Below, one piece after another: positions 9,184-19,322 of a stretch of 54,394 nt of DNA. The notes below the pieces were generated by a model, which did not search any database, was not told the origin of the DNA, and was given only the letters and a program-made list of their open reading frames with translations. Both the position numbers and the translations under genes were made by a program. The number at the start of each line of letters is the position of its first letter. Position 1 is the stretch's first letter. Source of the DNA: an uncultured Prochlorococcus sp. (lineage in GTDB: Bacteria > Cyanobacteriota > Cyanobacteriia > PCC-6307 > Cyanobiaceae); assembly GCA_902591275.1 (NCBI GenBank), contig CACJAC010000004.1:1-54394 (forward strand). Direction: 5' to 3'.

Positions 9184-10604
9184 AGTGATTTAAATAATCT
9201 TTGTTGTATGTTGTGATTGACAATAGGGCTTGAATAATTATTTTTTTCTAAATTAGATATCTCCCCATTTAATAGGTCAGAATTTGACACTTTAGATAAT
9301 TCAGGAATCCAATACTTTATATATTCGCAAATAGGATCAAATTTTTTTGCTTGGGTATATGGATTAAAAATCCTGAGTGGTTTTGGATCCATACCGCTAC
9401 TGGCGCTCCACTGCCATCCCCCATTATTTGCAGCTAAGTCTCCATCAACCAAAGTCTCCATAAATTTTATCTCGCCCATTTGCCAATTGCATATAAGATC
9501 TTTTACCAGAAATGAAGCGACTATCATCCTACATCTGTTATGCATCCAGCCAGTACTATTTAGTTGACGCATTGAAGCATCAACTATAGGTACTCCGGTC
9601 TCTCCGTTGCTCCAATGCTGAAACCATTCATTATTGTTTTGCCATGGAAAGTGATCCCATTTTTTTCTATATGGACCTTTCTCTAACTCTGGGAAATGGA
9701 ATAAGCAATGTTGATAAAATTCACGCCAAACAAGTTCTTTTTGCCAAGTTTCAATTGATAGATAATTTCCTTGATTTGCAAAAGCTGAATGTAAATTTAA
9801 TGTGGCGTTCCAAATTTTTCTAATGCTAATGGTGCCGAATCTGAGAGATGCACTTAGAAAAGATGTCCCATTATGGGAAGGAAAATCTCGGGCAGAACTA
9901 TAAGAATATATTTTTTTTTCGTTAATGAAGTTTTCTAATAATGTTTCTGCAGCATTCTCTCCAGGTCTACATGGACAAATATTCGAACCAGTAAATTTGG
10001 TATTTTTGATAAATTTCTCTAGGACTGAATCAGATGAATGTATTGTCTTATTTTCTTTGAGTTTATTATCTATATCTTTAAACTGGAAAACAACTTTATC
10101 TTGGTCATATGGACCTAATAAATTCATTTTTGATTTAAGGTTTTTATAAAAAGGCCCATAAACTGAATAAGGTTTATTATTGCCGGAAAATATTTTTAAG
10201 GGTTCTACTAATAAGTGATCCCAAGTTTCAATAACTTGAATATTTTGTTCTTCTAAATTTTTTTTTATTTTTAAATCGCGATTAATCTCATAAGGTTCAA
10301 TTGATCTATTCCAAAAAACAAATTTAGCATCTATTTTCTTTACTAATTGAGGAATTATTAATACCGGATCTCCTTCTTTTATAACGAGTCTACTACCCAT
10401 TCTTTTCCAATTATTTCCTAATTCTCGAAGCGAATTTCCTAGAAACCAAGCTCTTGATCTTGCATTAAAATCGTGTGGGTAATTTTTATCAAAAATGTAA
10501 GTTGAAGTAATAGCATTTGATAATGAAAATGCTTTGATTAAAGCTTGATTGTCAAATATTCTTAAATCCTTTCTATGCCAAAAAAGTATTCTAGGTTTAT
10601 TCAT
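9168..10604 (-). CDS. phrB: deoxyribodipyrimidine photolyase
   Basis: 478 residues of the photolyase/cryptochrome family, which uses FAD and light to split cyclobutane pyrimidine dimers. The N-terminal antenna domain starts with RILFWHRKDLRIFDNQAL. The FAD domain contains ETWQKELVWREFYQ, the WMHNRCRMIVASFL helix and GDLAANNGGWQWSASSG, all close to class I CPD photolyases; this favours repair over signalling. The ATG at 10604 overlaps the NUDIX gene stop as ATGA, which suggests translational coupling. UV repair fits life in surface water. Confidence 0.92.
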   Translation of the reverse strand: MNKPRILFWHRKDLRIFDNQALIKAFSLSNAITSTYIFDKNYPHDFNARSRAWFLGNSLRELGNNWKRMGSRLVIKEGDPVLIIPQLVKKIDAKFVFWNRSIEPYEINRDLKIKKNLEEQNIQVIETWDHLLVEPLKIFSGNNKPYSVYGPFYKNLKSKMNLLGPYDQDKVVFQFKDIDNKLKENKTIHSSDSVLEKFIKNTKFTGSNICPCRPGENAAETLLENFINEKKIYSYSSARDFPSHNGTSFLSASLRFGTISIRKIWNATLNLHSAFANQGNYLSIETWQKELVWREFYQHCLFHFPELEKGPYRKKWDHFPWQNNNEWFQHWSNGETGVPIVDASMRQLNSTGWMHNRCRMIVASFLVKDLICNWQMGEIKFMETLVDGDLAANNGGWQWSASSGMDPKPLRIFNPYTQAKKFDPICEYIKYWIPELSKVSNSDLLNGEISNLEKNNYSSPIVNHNIQQRLFKSLYAEI

Positions 10605-11164
10605 AATTTATCTAAAAATTGTTTGGCTCTAAACCAAGCTGTCACAGTTTTTGCGTCAAGAATCTCATCCCCACTAGAAATAAGATTATCTAGTTCGCTC
10701 GGATCTAAAATTAATACTTCTATATCTTCATCTAAATCTCCTTTAACCTCTGAATTTAGTTTGCTCAAATCACGCGCTAAAAATAAATAAATTTCTTCAT
10801 CTGCATAACCAGGAGCAGGGACAAGAGTTCCTAGTTCATCCCATTTATTTGCACTAAATCCAGTCTCTTCTTGTATTTCTCTTTTAATTGAATTAATAGG
10901 TGTTTCACCTATCTCTAAGGTGCCTGCTGGAAATTCTAATAAATACCTTGAAACAGCAAATCTATATTGCCGAAGAATGATAACTTTATTGTCTTTTGTA
11001 ATAGGTACGGCTAATGCTGCCCCAGGATGCTTAATGTATCCATATTCACCTTCGTGTCCATTTGGAAGCTCAATTCTATGTATTTCGAAACTAAATTTTT
11101 TTGACTTTAACTCAGATAATTTTTCTTTAAAAATGGATTTTTTTAAAAGGTTTTTGTTGCCCAT
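10601..11164 (-). CDS. NUDIX hydrolase (ADP-ribose pyrophosphatase-like)
   Basis: 187 residues with a complete NUDIX box: G81, E87, R95-E96, E99-E100 and G102 (REIQEETG). The N-terminal part (EIHRIELPNG, then a beta domain) and the box position resemble ADP-ribose pyrophosphatases, which cleave ADP-ribose and similar nucleoside diphosphate compounds to AMP plus a phosphosugar. Substrate is inferred from the family only. It lies upstream of photolyase in the same transcript direction with a 4-bp ATGA overlap. Confidence 0.85.
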   Translation of the reverse strand: MGNKNLLKKSIFKEKLSELKSKKFSFEIHRIELPNGHEGEYGYIKHPGAALAVPITKDNKVIILRQYRFAVSRYLLEFPAGTLEIGETPINSIKREIQEETGFSANKWDELGTLVPAPGYADEEIYLFLARDLSKLNSEVKGDLDEDIEVLILDPSELDNLISSGDEILDAKTVTAWFRAKQFLDKL

Positions 11165-11211
11165 AAATTTTAAATAAAAATAGCCTAACAGTTATTTTTT
11201 GGTTTTGTAAA

Positions 11212-11790
11212 TCAATTAATAGTCCATTTTGGGTCATCAAACTTTGTGATTTTTTGGCTTCTACTTAAGATTTCAGATAGTGGTGTAATAACGAAATTAC
11301 GATTCATGAATCTAGGGTGAGGTAATGTTAATTCCTCGTCAAAAGTATGAAAATCTTCCCACCAAAGAATATCTAAATCTAGACATCTTGATAGCCATTT
11401 CTTACCCTTTGGTGTCTCTTTTCGTCCAAAAAATCTCTCTAACTTTTTAAGCTCTTTTAAAAGTAATTTCGCCTTTTTATTTGATGGTTTTGGAAAAGAA
11501 TTACTTTTTATAAGTAAAAGAGTATTTAAATAATTTGGCTGCTCATTTTCAACTCCATGAGGTAATGTTTCATAAATTGAAGACCAAAAAAAGTTTGCAT
11601 GAAATTTTCTTTTTTTTTCTTTTTGTTTGTTGGCATTATCTCCCCATTCATGAATTATTTCTTCTATTTTTGGTTTGCATATTAATAGTGATTCAAGAGG
11701 GCTTCCGAATTTACTATCAATATTTGCTCCGAGGGATATACATAGTCCATTTTTGATATTAAGATTTGATAATTCCACTACAAAAAACAA
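11212..11790 (-). CDS. folK: 6-hydroxymethyl-7,8-dihydropterin pyrophosphokinase
   Basis: 192 residues. FolK transfers pyrophosphate from ATP to 6-hydroxymethyl-dihydropterin in folate synthesis. [19 protein letters not shown] near residue 17 is the N-terminal family motif, [10 protein letters not shown] carries the catalytic aspartates and [15 protein letters not shown] is the conserved C-terminal loop. The start is unclear: TTG at 11790 or GTG at 11778; no ATG is available before the conserved core. Only 36 bp separate it from the divergent chlD. Confidence 0.9.
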   Translation of the reverse strand: MFFVVELSNLNIKNGLCISLGANIDSKFGSPLESLLICKPKIEEIIHEWGDNANKQKEKKRKFHANFFWSSIYETLPHGVENEQPNYLNTLLLIKSNSFPKPSNKKAKLLLKELKKLERFFGRKETPKGKKWLSRCLDLDILWWEDFHTFDEELTLPHPRFMNRNFVITPLSEILSRSQKITKFDDPKWTIN

Positions 11791-11826
11791 AGTTATTGGA
11801 TAAATTCTATATCAGGCATTTTTAAA

Positions 11827-14004
11827 GTGATTTTGAACCCCGAGTTACAAGAAAAAGGAGAAATAAAAGATTTAAAGAAGTCAAAGGATTCTTTTAGAGC
11901 TTTCCCTTTGGCGGCGATTACAGGTCATAGTTTATTGAAGTTATCTTTGCTTTTGGCAGCGGTTGATCCCAATTTAGGAGGAGTGATTATCGCTGGCGGA
12001 AGAGGTACTGGTAAGTCAGTATTAGCAAGGGGTCTGCATACTTTACTCCCTCCCATAGAGGTATTAGACAATGAATCGATACTGGAAAAGCTAACTCTTA
12101 TAAATAGTAATTCTTCATTAAGACCTATTGGTAGAAACCTAGATCCAGATAAACCAGAGGAATGGGATTTCAGTAATAATAAATTGTTGGAGGAGGTATT
12201 TGGAAGTGATTATTTGAATAAAGTTGAAGAAATTCCTAAAAAAGTAAGAGAGGCTCCATTTATTCAAGTTCCCATTGGTATAACTGAAGACAGGCTTGTT
12301 GGATCAATTGATGTTGCTGCATCATTAAGTACGGGGGAGCAAGTTTTTCAACCTGGAATCTTAGCAGAGGCTCATAGAGGTGTTCTTTATGTAGACGATA
12401 TAAATTTATTGGATGATGGCATTGTAAATTTAATTTTAGAAGCCACAGGAAGAGAAAAAAATAATATTGAAAGAGATGGCTTAAGCCTTACTCATCCTTG
12501 TAAGTCACTTTTAATAGCAACTTATAATCCTGAAGAAGGTGCTCTAAGAGATCATGTTTTAGATCGTTTTGCCATTGTGCTTTCCGCAGATCAATCAATT
12601 GATAACGCTCAAAGAGTTGAGATTACAAAATCTGTTTTGTCGCATGCAGAAAATAATATTAAATTTTCAGAAAAATGGTCTGAAGAATCTGATAATTTAT
12701 CCACTCAATTAATTTTGGCAAGGCAATGGTTAAAGGATGTCAAGATAACAAAAGAGCAAATAACCTATTTAGTGAATGAAGCTCTTAGGGGAGGAGTAGA
12801 AGGGCATAGATCAGAATTATTTGCAGTAAAAGTAGCAAAGGCTAATGCAGCTCTTCGAGGCGATGAGAATGTAAATTCTGAAGACCTAAAAGTCGCAGTT
12901 AGGTTAGTTATTCTCCCACGAGCAATGCAAATTCCTCCAGAAGATGATGATATTCAACCCCCTCCTCCAGAGGATCAGACTCCCCCACCTCCACCTCAAT
13001 CAAACAATGAAGAGTCTGAACCTGAGGCTAGTGAAAACGATAATGAGCAAGACCAAGAACAAGAAGAAGATAATTCTGATGGAGAAGAAGAATCTACTCC
13101 CGAAATACCTGAAGAATTTATATTAGATCCTGAGGCATGTATGGTTGATCCTGATTTATTGCTTTTTTCATCAGCTAAAGCAAAAGCCGGAAATAGTGGA
13201 AGTAGATCAGTCATATTTAGTGACAGTAGAGGAAGATATGTAAAACCTATTATTCCAAGAGGTAAAGTAAAAAGAATTGCTGTAGATGCTACTCTTCGAG
13301 CTGCTGCTCCTTATCAAAAATCGAGAAGATTAAGGAACCCCAATAAATCAATAGTTATTGAAGAAAATGATTTTAGAGCAAAGCTTCTTCAAAAAAAGGC
13401 TGGAGCTTTAGTTATTTTTCTGGTTGATGCTAGTGGATCTATGGCACTTAACAGAATGCAAAGTGCAAAAGGGGCAGTAATTAGACTTTTAACGGAGGCT
13501 TATGAAAATAGAGATGAAGTTGCCCTTATTCCTTTTAGAGGTAATCAGGCTGAAGTTCTTTTACCTCCTACAAGATCTATAACTGCAGCAAAAAGGAGGC
13601 TAGAAACAATGCCTTGCGGTGGTGGCTCCCCTTTAGCTCATGGACTAACGCAATCCGCAAAAGTAGCAAAAAATGCTCTTTCAACAGGAGATATAGGTCA
13701 AGTTATAGTTGTTGGAATTACCGATGGAAGAGGAAATGTTCCATTAGGATTATCTCTAGGACAAAATGAGGTTGAAGAAAACGAAAATACAAATGCAAAT
13801 TTAAAGCAAGAGGTTCTTGATATTGCAGCAAAATATCCCATGCTTGGGATAAAACTTTTGATAATTGATACAGAAAGAAAATTTATTGCAAGTGGATTTG
13901 GTAAAGAATTAGCAGAGGCAGCTCAAGGGAAATATGTTCAATTGCCAAAAGCAACAGATAAAGCAATCGCAGCTATGGCTTTAAATGCTATAAATGAACT
14001 CTAA
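11827..14004 (+). CDS. chlD: magnesium chelatase subunit D
   Basis: 725 residues. ChlD is the AAA+/integrin-like platform subunit which, with ChlI and ChlH, inserts Mg2+ into protoporphyrin IX for chlorophyll. An N-terminal AAA+ domain carries a Walker-A-like GGRGTGKS (57-64). A proline-rich then acidic linker (about 375-435; runs of P, E, D and Q) follows. The C-terminal von Willebrand A domain has the MIDAS motif DASGS and a later TDGRGN. The start is GTG. Length is normal for cyanobacterial ChlD. The proline/acidic linker is a family feature, not a sign of transfer. Confidence 0.95.
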   Translation: MILNPELQEKGEIKDLKKSKDSFRAFPLAAITGHSLLKLSLLLAAVDPNLGGVIIAGGRGTGKSVLARGLHTLLPPIEVLDNESILEKLTLINSNSSLRPIGRNLDPDKPEEWDFSNNKLLEEVFGSDYLNKVEEIPKKVREAPFIQVPIGITEDRLVGSIDVAASLSTGEQVFQPGILAEAHRGVLYVDDINLLDDGIVNLILEATGREKNNIERDGLSLTHPCKSLLIATYNPEEGALRDHVLDRFAIVLSADQSIDNAQRVEITKSVLSHAENNIKFSEKWSEESDNLSTQLILARQWLKDVKITKEQITYLVNEALRGGVEGHRSELFAVKVAKANAALRGDENVNSEDLKVAVRLVILPRAMQIPPEDDDIQPPPPEDQTPPPPPQSNNEESEPEASENDNEQDQEQEEDNSDGEEESTPEIPEEFILDPEACMVDPDLLLFSSAKAKAGNSGSRSVIFSDSRGRYVKPIIPRGKVKRIAVDATLRAAAPYQKSRRLRNPNKSIVIEENDFRAKLLQKKAGALVIFLVDASGSMALNRMQSAKGAVIRLLTEAYENRDEVALIPFRGNQAEVLLPPTRSITAAKRRLETMPCGGGSPLAHGLTQSAKVAKNALSTGDIGQVIVVGITDGRGNVPLGLSLGQNEVEENENTNANLKQEVLDIAAKYPMLGIKLLIIDTERKFIASGFGKELAEAAQGKYVQLPKATDKAIAAMALNAINEL

Positions 14005-14011
14005 ATATTTC

Positions 14012-14857
14012 TTATGGATAAATTTCGTTGAGGAATTTTGAAAGTCCAATAGTTAAATCTCTTATAGATTTGGTTAATTCTTTATCTTGAGTTAATTTTT
14101 CAAAATCATCACTCATATCATCTATTTTGGATGAAATAGACCTAGCAGAATTAATTGTCAATTTAATGTCATTAAGGGTTTCTTTGTCATCAATAGTAGA
14201 CAAAATGTTATTCAAATGACTAGCTGCAATTGTAATTTCTTTTATTAGAGGTTCAACTCTTTCTATTTCTTTTTTCGATAAATAAATTAATTCATCAAGA
14301 TTTTCTTGTGTTCTGTCAAATTGATCAATTGAGTTGAGGATGTTCTCAACTAAGTTTTCTTGATTTGTTTCTTTTAAAAGTTGACTTATTCTATTAGTTA
14401 TGTTTGAGAGGCTTGATAATTGCTTACCTGTGATAGTATCTCCTTGACAAATAATTAATTTGTTATCGCATTTTTCTGATATAGGTTTTGCAATATTTTT
14501 AGGAATTGTTTTGTCACTTGTTTCTAAAGCAACTTGCACATCTCCTCCAAGGAATGAATTTGTAACTACCCTCGCAAATGCTGGCCTCGGGAGAATAATT
14601 TCAGGATTATTTAAAACTATTTTTGCTTTAATTGATTCATTCGTAAACAAGATATCTTCTATCGATCCTACCAAAATTCCTCTGTAAGTAACTGGAGATT
14701 TTTTTGATAAACCGCTTGCGTTATTAAATTCAGCAAAGAGGTGCCAATTTTTTGAAGATAATCTTACTCCTCTTAGCCAAAAAGAAAAAAATGTGAATAT
14801 TAAAATGCCTCCTAATAAGGAAAAACCAACTATTGAATCTCGTAAGCTTCTACGCAT
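14012..14857 (-). CDS. MCE-domain substrate-binding protein of an Mla-type ABC transporter
   Basis: 281 residues. One hydrophobic N-terminal segment (about 10-30) anchors the protein, and an MCE domain follows (LFAEFNNASGLSKKSPVTYRG, then the GGD element). The C-terminal 120 residues are helical and likely form a coiled coil. Proteins of this kind (MlaD/TGD2 class) carry lipids between membranes. It lies 5 bp after the ABC ATPase, so the two form an operon. The usual MlaE-type permease is not adjacent. Confidence 0.83.
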   Translation of the reverse strand: MRRSLRDSIVGFSLLGGILIFTFFSFWLRGVRLSSKNWHLFAEFNNASGLSKKSPVTYRGILVGSIEDILFTNESIKAKIVLNNPEIILPRPAFARVVTNSFLGGDVQVALETSDKTIPKNIAKPISEKCDNKLIICQGDTITGKQLSSLSNITNRISQLLKETNQENLVENILNSIDQFDRTQENLDELIYLSKKEIERVEPLIKEITIAASHLNNILSTIDDKETLNDIKLTINSARSISSKIDDMSDDFEKLTQDKELTKSIRDLTIGLSKFLNEIYP

Positions 14858-14862
14858 AATTT

Positions 14863-15648
14863 CTAAATGTCTTTGGGTTGCATTGGACCATCAAGTTTCC
14901 CCTGCCTAAATTGAAATACATAGGGATCTTTAGTCTCTTTAAATTCATTAATAGAACCTGCCCATCTAAATTTGCCTCCATAAAGCATTAAAACTTTATC
15001 TGAAGTTCTCTCTATAGTACTAAGTACATGGCTAACCACAATAGATGATCCGTTAGCTTTATCGTTTGTCTTATTAATTAAGTCTTCAATTCTTGATGAG
15101 GCAATGGGATCAAGACCGGCAGTTGGTTCATCAAAAAGTAATAAAGGTCTAGACTTTGCATTAAGAGTTTGATCAGTGATTAATGCTCTAGCAAAACTTA
15201 CTCTTTTTTGCATGCCTCCACTTAATTCATTTGGGAGTTTATTCTCAATATTAAATAATCCTACCTCAGCTAAGCATTCACATACTATTTCATGAATTAA
15301 CTTTTTAGATAGGTTTTTATTTCTTTTAAGGAGAAAACCTACATTTTCTTCAATAGTTAAAGATCCTAATAAAGCGGGGTTTTGAAAAACGAGTCTTACA
15401 TCGGGAGGATTATTTTGATCTAATCTCAAATATGTTTGCTTCTCACCAAATATTTTTAATTCTCCTTTGGTAGGTAAAATAAGTCCCGCTAATATTTTTA
15501 ATATTGTGGATTTACCAGATCCAGAGGGGCCAACTATAGCTAATTTCTCTCCATCATTAAGTTCAAAATTTATTTGATTAAGCACATTAACTTCGCCCCA
15601 ACTTATTGAGAGATTTTTTACATCAACTGCATGTTTTGATTTTTTCAA
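14863..15648 (-). CDS. ABC transporter ATPase, MlaF-like
   Basis: 261 residues with a complete ABC ATPase set: Walker A GPSGSGKST (39-47), Q-loop, signature LSGGMQKR, Walker B LLLFDEPTAGLD and a switch histidine in VVSH. The downstream MCE-domain gene makes it the motor of a lipid transporter of the Mla/TGD type. The start appears to be TTG at 15648; no ATG lies ahead of the conserved N terminus. It is divergent from the yvcK-like gene. Confidence 0.85.
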   Translation of the reverse strand: MKKSKHAVDVKNLSISWGEVNVLNQINFELNDGEKLAIVGPSGSGKSTILKILAGLILPTKGELKIFGEKQTYLRLDQNNPPDVRLVFQNPALLGSLTIEENVGFLLKRNKNLSKKLIHEIVCECLAEVGLFNIENKLPNELSGGMQKRVSFARALITDQTLNAKSRPLLLFDEPTAGLDPIASSRIEDLINKTNDKANGSSIVVSHVLSTIERTSDKVLMLYGGKFRWAGSINEFKETKDPYVFQFRQGKLDGPMQPKDI

Positions 15649-15723
15649 TACTTATATTAGGAGCATCTATATATTTCATTTTGCCTATTTTTTGAAATAA
15701 AAAAAGGATTTATGAATTTGATT

Positions 15724-15729
15724 TATAAT
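15724..15729 (+). promoter_or_regulatory. candidate -10 element for the yvcK-like gene
   Basis: A perfect TATAAT sits 50 bp upstream of the ATG at 15779 in the divergent gap. No -35 box stands out at normal spacing, as is common in Prochlorococcus promoters. A start of transcription near 15736 would give a leader of about 43 nt. Confidence 0.45.
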
Positions 15730-15778
15730 GATTCTATACAGTTTTTAATTTGAGAAAAATAATTTAAGAGGTTTTTTA

Positions 15779-17164
15779 ATGAATAAGCGCAAAAAAAAGG
15801 TAAGAAGATATTATCAAAATTTCAAAAAGTCTAATCTTGACTTAATGAAGAAAATATTAAGAATTTTGAGTTGGCTTTTGCCAGGATTGGTAATAAAAAG
15901 ATGGATGTTTACATCTGCAATAGGTTTTTTGACTACATTATTAGGAGTTGCTATTTGGACAAATTTAAGACCGCTATATTGGCTTATTGAAATCTTTTTT
16001 TCCGTAATGACAGGTTTAACTAGTATTTTGCCTGTTTCATTGATGGGACCATTGATTTTTGTTATTGGAATATTATTAATAGGGATTGGACAAAATAGAA
16101 GCATCAATTCGATTCAAAAAGCGCTTGTTCCAGAAAAAGATACATTTTTAATTGATGCATTAAGAGTTAAAAGTAAATTAAACAGAGGCCCAAATATTGT
16201 TGCAATTGGTGGCGGTACAGGCTTATCTACTTTACTGAAAGGCTTAAAAAATTACAGTAGCAATATCACAGCAATTGTAACTGTATCCGATGATGGTGGA
16301 AGTAGTGGAATTCTCAGAAAACAATTAGGTGTACAACCTCCAGGAGATATTAGAAATTGTTTGGCAGCCTTATCAAACGAAGAGCCTACTTTAACTAGAT
16401 TATTTCAGTATAGATTCTCAGGAGGAAGTGGTCTGGAAGGCCATAGTTTTGGGAATCTCTTTTTGTCAGCTTTAACAACAATTACGGGGAGTTTAGAAAA
16501 AGCAGTTCAAGCCTCTAGTAAGGTTTTGGCGGTACAAGGTCAAGTTTTACCTGCAACTAATATTGACGTTATGTTATGGGCCGAATTAGAAAACGGTGAA
16601 AAGATTTTTGGTGAAAGCAATATCAGTAAATCTAAGAAATTAATTTCGAGGATTGGTTATTTGCCAGAAAATCCTTCAGCTCTTCCGAGTGCACTTGAAT
16701 CTATCAAAGAAGCTGATGTAATTGTGCTTGGTCCCGGCAGTCTGTATACCTCTTTGTTACCTAACCTATTAGTACCAGAAATAGTAGATGCCCTATTGCA
16801 AAGTAATGCTCCCAAAATTTATATAAGTAATTTGATGACTCAGCCAGGGGAAACAGATGGCCTAGATGTTTATCAACATATCAAAGCAATAGAAAAACAA
16901 GTATCAAATTTTGGAGTTAATACTAGAATTTTTAACTCAATCTTATCTCAGATTCAATTTGAAAAGTCTCCACTTGTAGACTATTACGAAAGTAGAGGAG
17001 CAGAGCCTGTCATATGTAATAAAGAAAAATTATTATCTGAAGGTTATTATGTATTGCAGGCACCACTATATTCAAAAAGAATAACTCCAACACTTAGACA
17101 TGATCCAAGGAGACTAGCAAGAGCAGTTATTTTTATTTACCGCAAATTAAAAAAATTAAACTAA
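15779..17164 (+). CDS. YvcK/CofD-like protein (putative gluconeogenesis factor)
   Basis: 461 residues. Two hydrophobic segments (about 45-65 and 80-103) precede the soluble domain, which starts [17 protein letters not shown] and contains [13 protein letters not shown] and [16 protein letters not shown], motifs of the YvcK/CofD-like fold that binds UDP-sugars in firmicute members. In Bacillus YvcK affects cell shape and growth on gluconeogenic carbon; the cyanobacterial role is not established. A good AGAGG site (about 15767) precedes the ATG. Its last 4 bp overlap the convergent ndhJ. Confidence 0.83.
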   Translation: MNKRKKKVRRYYQNFKKSNLDLMKKILRILSWLLPGLVIKRWMFTSAIGFLTTLLGVAIWTNLRPLYWLIEIFFSVMTGLTSILPVSLMGPLIFVIGILLIGIGQNRSINSIQKALVPEKDTFLIDALRVKSKLNRGPNIVAIGGGTGLSTLLKGLKNYSSNITAIVTVSDDGGSSGILRKQLGVQPPGDIRNCLAALSNEEPTLTRLFQYRFSGGSGLEGHSFGNLFLSALTTITGSLEKAVQASSKVLAVQGQVLPATNIDVMLWAELENGEKIFGESNISKSKKLISRIGYLPENPSALPSALESIKEADVIVLGPGSLYTSLLPNLLVPEIVDALLQSNAPKIYISNLMTQPGETDGLDVYQHIKAIEKQVSNFGVNTRIFNSILSQIQFEKSPLVDYYESRGAEPVICNKEKLLSEGYYVLQAPLYSKRITPTLRHDPRRLARAVIFIYRKLKKLN

Positions 17165-17691
17165 TAAGCGTCTTGAAGTTCATAGAAATCTGGCTGAATA
17201 TAATCTTTTCGCAATGGCCATCCTCTCCAATCTTCAGGCATTAATAGTCTTTTCGGATTGGGATGATCAATAAAATTTATTCCATACATATCGAAGGTTT
17301 CTCTTTCTTGCCAATCACTTCCTTTAAAAATTTCATACAAACTAGGGATTGATAAATCAGAATCCCTTTTTAAAAAAACTTTTAATCTGACTTCTTTAAT
17401 TTTTTCAATTTTTTGTAAATCATCAACGGTTATAAAATGGTAAAAGCTAACGAGATTTTTGCCTGGTCCCTCATCATATCCTCCTTGACATTGAAGATAG
17501 TTGAAACCGTAATTTTTCAAGGCAGATACTGCTTCATATAATTTGCTCGGTTCCACAGAAATGTTTTCAATTCCTATGTGATCATCAGATAAAGATTGAT
17601 TTGGAATTCCATCTTTAGATAAAGATTGACTTATCAATCCCTCTTTTTCTATTGAAGTATCTGAGGATTTAGCTAAACCGTCTTTTTCCAT
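17161..17691 (-). CDS. ndhJ: NAD(P)H-quinone oxidoreductase subunit J
   Basis: 176 residues. NdhJ is a peripheral-arm subunit of cyanobacterial NDH-1, which drives respiration, cyclic electron flow and CO2 uptake. From about residue 47 the protein is a typical 30-kDa subunit: [11 protein letters not shown], then [12 protein letters not shown] and [11 protein letters not shown] near the end. The first 45 residues are low complexity and contain a 10-residue repeat around QSLS. The ATG shares one base with the ndhK stop (TAATG), so translation is coupled. Confidence 0.94.
   Translation of the reverse strand: MEKDGLAKSSDTSIEKEGLISQSLSKDGIPNQSLSDDHIGIENISVEPSKLYEAVSALKNYGFNYLQCQGGYDEGPGKNLVSFYHFITVDDLQKIEKIKEVRLKVFLKRDSDLSIPSLYEIFKGSDWQERETFDMYGINFIDHPNPKRLLMPEDWRGWPLRKDYIQPDFYELQDAY
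17587..17646 (-). repeat. 30-bp-period direct repeat inside the ndhJ 5' region
   Basis: The 13-mer AGATAAAGATTGA (plus strand) occurs at 17587-17599 and again at 17617-17629, exactly 30 bp apart. Because the period is ten codons, the encoded N-terminal extension of NdhJ repeats around QSLSKDG and QSLSDDH. It looks like an in-frame tandem duplication in a non-conserved tail. Confidence 0.7.
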
Positions 17692-18425
17692 TAATCTTCT
17701 AAAGTATCAATAATTTCAGCTTTTTCGGTGTCTTCAGGTAATTCAGTTATTTTTTCTTTTTTGGAGGATGTTATGACGTTATCTGAAGTTTTGTTTAGAT
17801 ATTCACCTGTATTTTCTGAGAAAACAAGATTCATTTCATGATCAGATGTTATGTATCTGTGGGTTTGTTCAGTTTTTGTGCGCTCTAAGATTGATTCGTT
17901 TCCAACTTTTTTTCTTAATTTGATGACGGCATCAAAAATTGCTTCTGGTCTTGGTGGACATCCTGGTAGGTATAAATCAACTGGAATCAATTTATCAACA
18001 CCTCTTACAGCAGTTGTAGAATCTGCGCTAAACATTCCCCCTGTGATTGTGCATGCACCCATCGCAATAACATATTTCGGTTCAGGCATTTGTTCATAAA
18101 GTCTCACTAGGGCTGGAGCCATCTTCATAGTTACTGTTCCTGCAACTATTAGCAAATCTGCTTGCCTTGGCGAGCTTCTAGGTACTAATCCAAATCTATC
18201 AAAATCAAATCTAGATCCGATTAAGGCTGCAAATTCTATAAAACAACAAGCTGTTCCGTACAAGAGAGGCCATAGACTGCTTAGTCTAGCCCAATTATGA
18301 AGATCGTCTAAACTTGTCAATATAATGTTTTCGCTTAAATCTGTAGTAACTTGGGGTGCACCAAGGGGATTGCAAGTCCCTTCTCGAATTTCTCTTATTG
18401 CTTTTGGGGATAATTGTGGATTCAA
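17691..18425 (-). CDS. ndhK: NAD(P)H-quinone oxidoreductase subunit K
   Basis: 244 residues. NdhK holds iron-sulfur cluster N2 at the end of the NDH-1 peripheral arm. The cluster ligands are visible in [10 protein letters not shown] (adjacent cysteines), MGACTITGG and [10 protein letters not shown]. After residue 190 a charged tail, rich in E, K and T, extends past the conserved core. The start is TTG at 18425, 4 bp after ndhC, in the order ndhC-ndhK-ndhJ normal for cyanobacteria and plastids. Confidence 0.95.
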   Translation of the reverse strand: MNPQLSPKAIREIREGTCNPLGAPQVTTDLSENIILTSLDDLHNWARLSSLWPLLYGTACCFIEFAALIGSRFDFDRFGLVPRSSPRQADLLIVAGTVTMKMAPALVRLYEQMPEPKYVIAMGACTITGGMFSADSTTAVRGVDKLIPVDLYLPGCPPRPEAIFDAVIKLRKKVGNESILERTKTEQTHRYITSDHEMNLVFSENTGEYLNKTSDNVITSSKKEKITELPEDTEKAEIIDTLED

Positions 18426-18429
18426 TTTT

Positions 18430-18792
18430 TTAGCTCCATTCTAAAGCACCTTTTCTCCATGCGTATGCCAGTGCAATAACAAGTATTGCAATGAAGATTA
18501 AAGCCTCAATAAAAGCTAATAAGCCTAATCTATTGAAGGCAACAGCCCAAGGATAAAGGAATACTGTCTCAACATCAAATATAACGAAAACCAAGGCAAA
18601 CATGTAATAACGAATATTAAATTGAATCCATGCTCCTCCAATAGGCTCCATTCCGGATTCGTAAGTAAGTTTTCTTTCACCTGTTCTGCCTTTTGGGGCA
18701 ACGATGATATTAGTAACTAAAGCTAATATTGGTACAGCTGCGGCAATTAGAAGGAAACCTAAAAAATATTCATAGCCATTTAATAAAAACAT
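18430..18792 (-). CDS. ndhC: NAD(P)H-quinone oxidoreductase subunit C
   Basis: 120 residues, three transmembrane helices (about 5-28, 64-84, 88-112). NdhC is the small membrane subunit equivalent to NuoA. The loop [18 protein letters not shown] and the helix [19 protein letters not shown] are diagnostic. First gene of ndhC-ndhK-ndhJ; a 76-bp divergent gap to rubA presumably holds both promoters. Confidence 0.96.
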   Translation of the reverse strand: MFLLNGYEYFLGFLLIAAAVPILALVTNIIVAPKGRTGERKLTYESGMEPIGGAWIQFNIRYYMFALVFVIFDVETVFLYPWAVAFNRLGLLAFIEALIFIAILVIALAYAWRKGALEWS

Positions 18793-18868
18793 CTTAAAAA
18801 TTAATTTTGAATAAAAGTCGCTTAATTAAGCAAAATCTTTTAAAGTTCTTAAAGAACAATAATAAACC

Positions 18869-19297
18869 GTGAGTGAAAACATTCAACCAGCCTCTGAGGA
18901 AAACAAAATAGTTGAAAACTTAGAGAAAGAAAAACCTTCAGAAAATTTCTCAGGAGTAAAAGTTGAACAACCTTTCCCTAATTTAGAACAAAATAGATTC
19001 GAATGTAGAAGTTGTGGATACATTTATGATCCGTCTGAAGGAAATAAAAAACTAAACATACCTAAAAATACACCTTTTTCAGAGTTGGACGGGAATACTT
19101 TTGCTTGCCCTGTTTGTCGAGCTGGTAAAAATTTTTATAAGGATATTGGATCTAGAGCAAAACCTAGTGGTTTTGAAGAGAATTTAGTTTATGGATTTGG
19201 ATTTAATAGTTTACCTCCTGGACAAAAAAATATATTGATTTTTGGAGGGTTGGCGTTTGCTGCTGCTATGTTCCTTTCTTTATACTCTTTGCATTAA
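18869..19297 (+). CDS. rubA: membrane-anchored rubredoxin (RubA type)
   Basis: 142 residues. An acidic N-terminal region of about 45 residues precedes a rubredoxin domain with both iron-binding pairs: CRSCGYIYDP and CPVCRAG. A C-terminal transmembrane helix (about 118-138, ILIFGGLAFAAAMFLSLY) tethers it to the membrane. Cyanobacterial RubA is needed for photosystem assembly, especially PSII. The start is GTG. It is followed by ycf48 and psbEFLJ, the conserved cyanobacterial PSII-assembly order. Confidence 0.93.
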   Translation: MSENIQPASEENKIVENLEKEKPSENFSGVKVEQPFPNLEQNRFECRSCGYIYDPSEGNKKLNIPKNTPFSELDGNTFACPVCRAGKNFYKDIGSRAKPSGFEENLVYGFGFNSLPPGQKNILIFGGLAFAAAMFLSLYSLH

Positions 19298-19322
19298 TAT
19301 AAATAAATGAAAATGTAATTCC

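Noticed and set aside
12996..13214. Serine-rich frame opposite the chlD linker
   Set aside because: It is the shadow of the acidic/proline repeats in chlD; serine-rich antisense frames are expected there.
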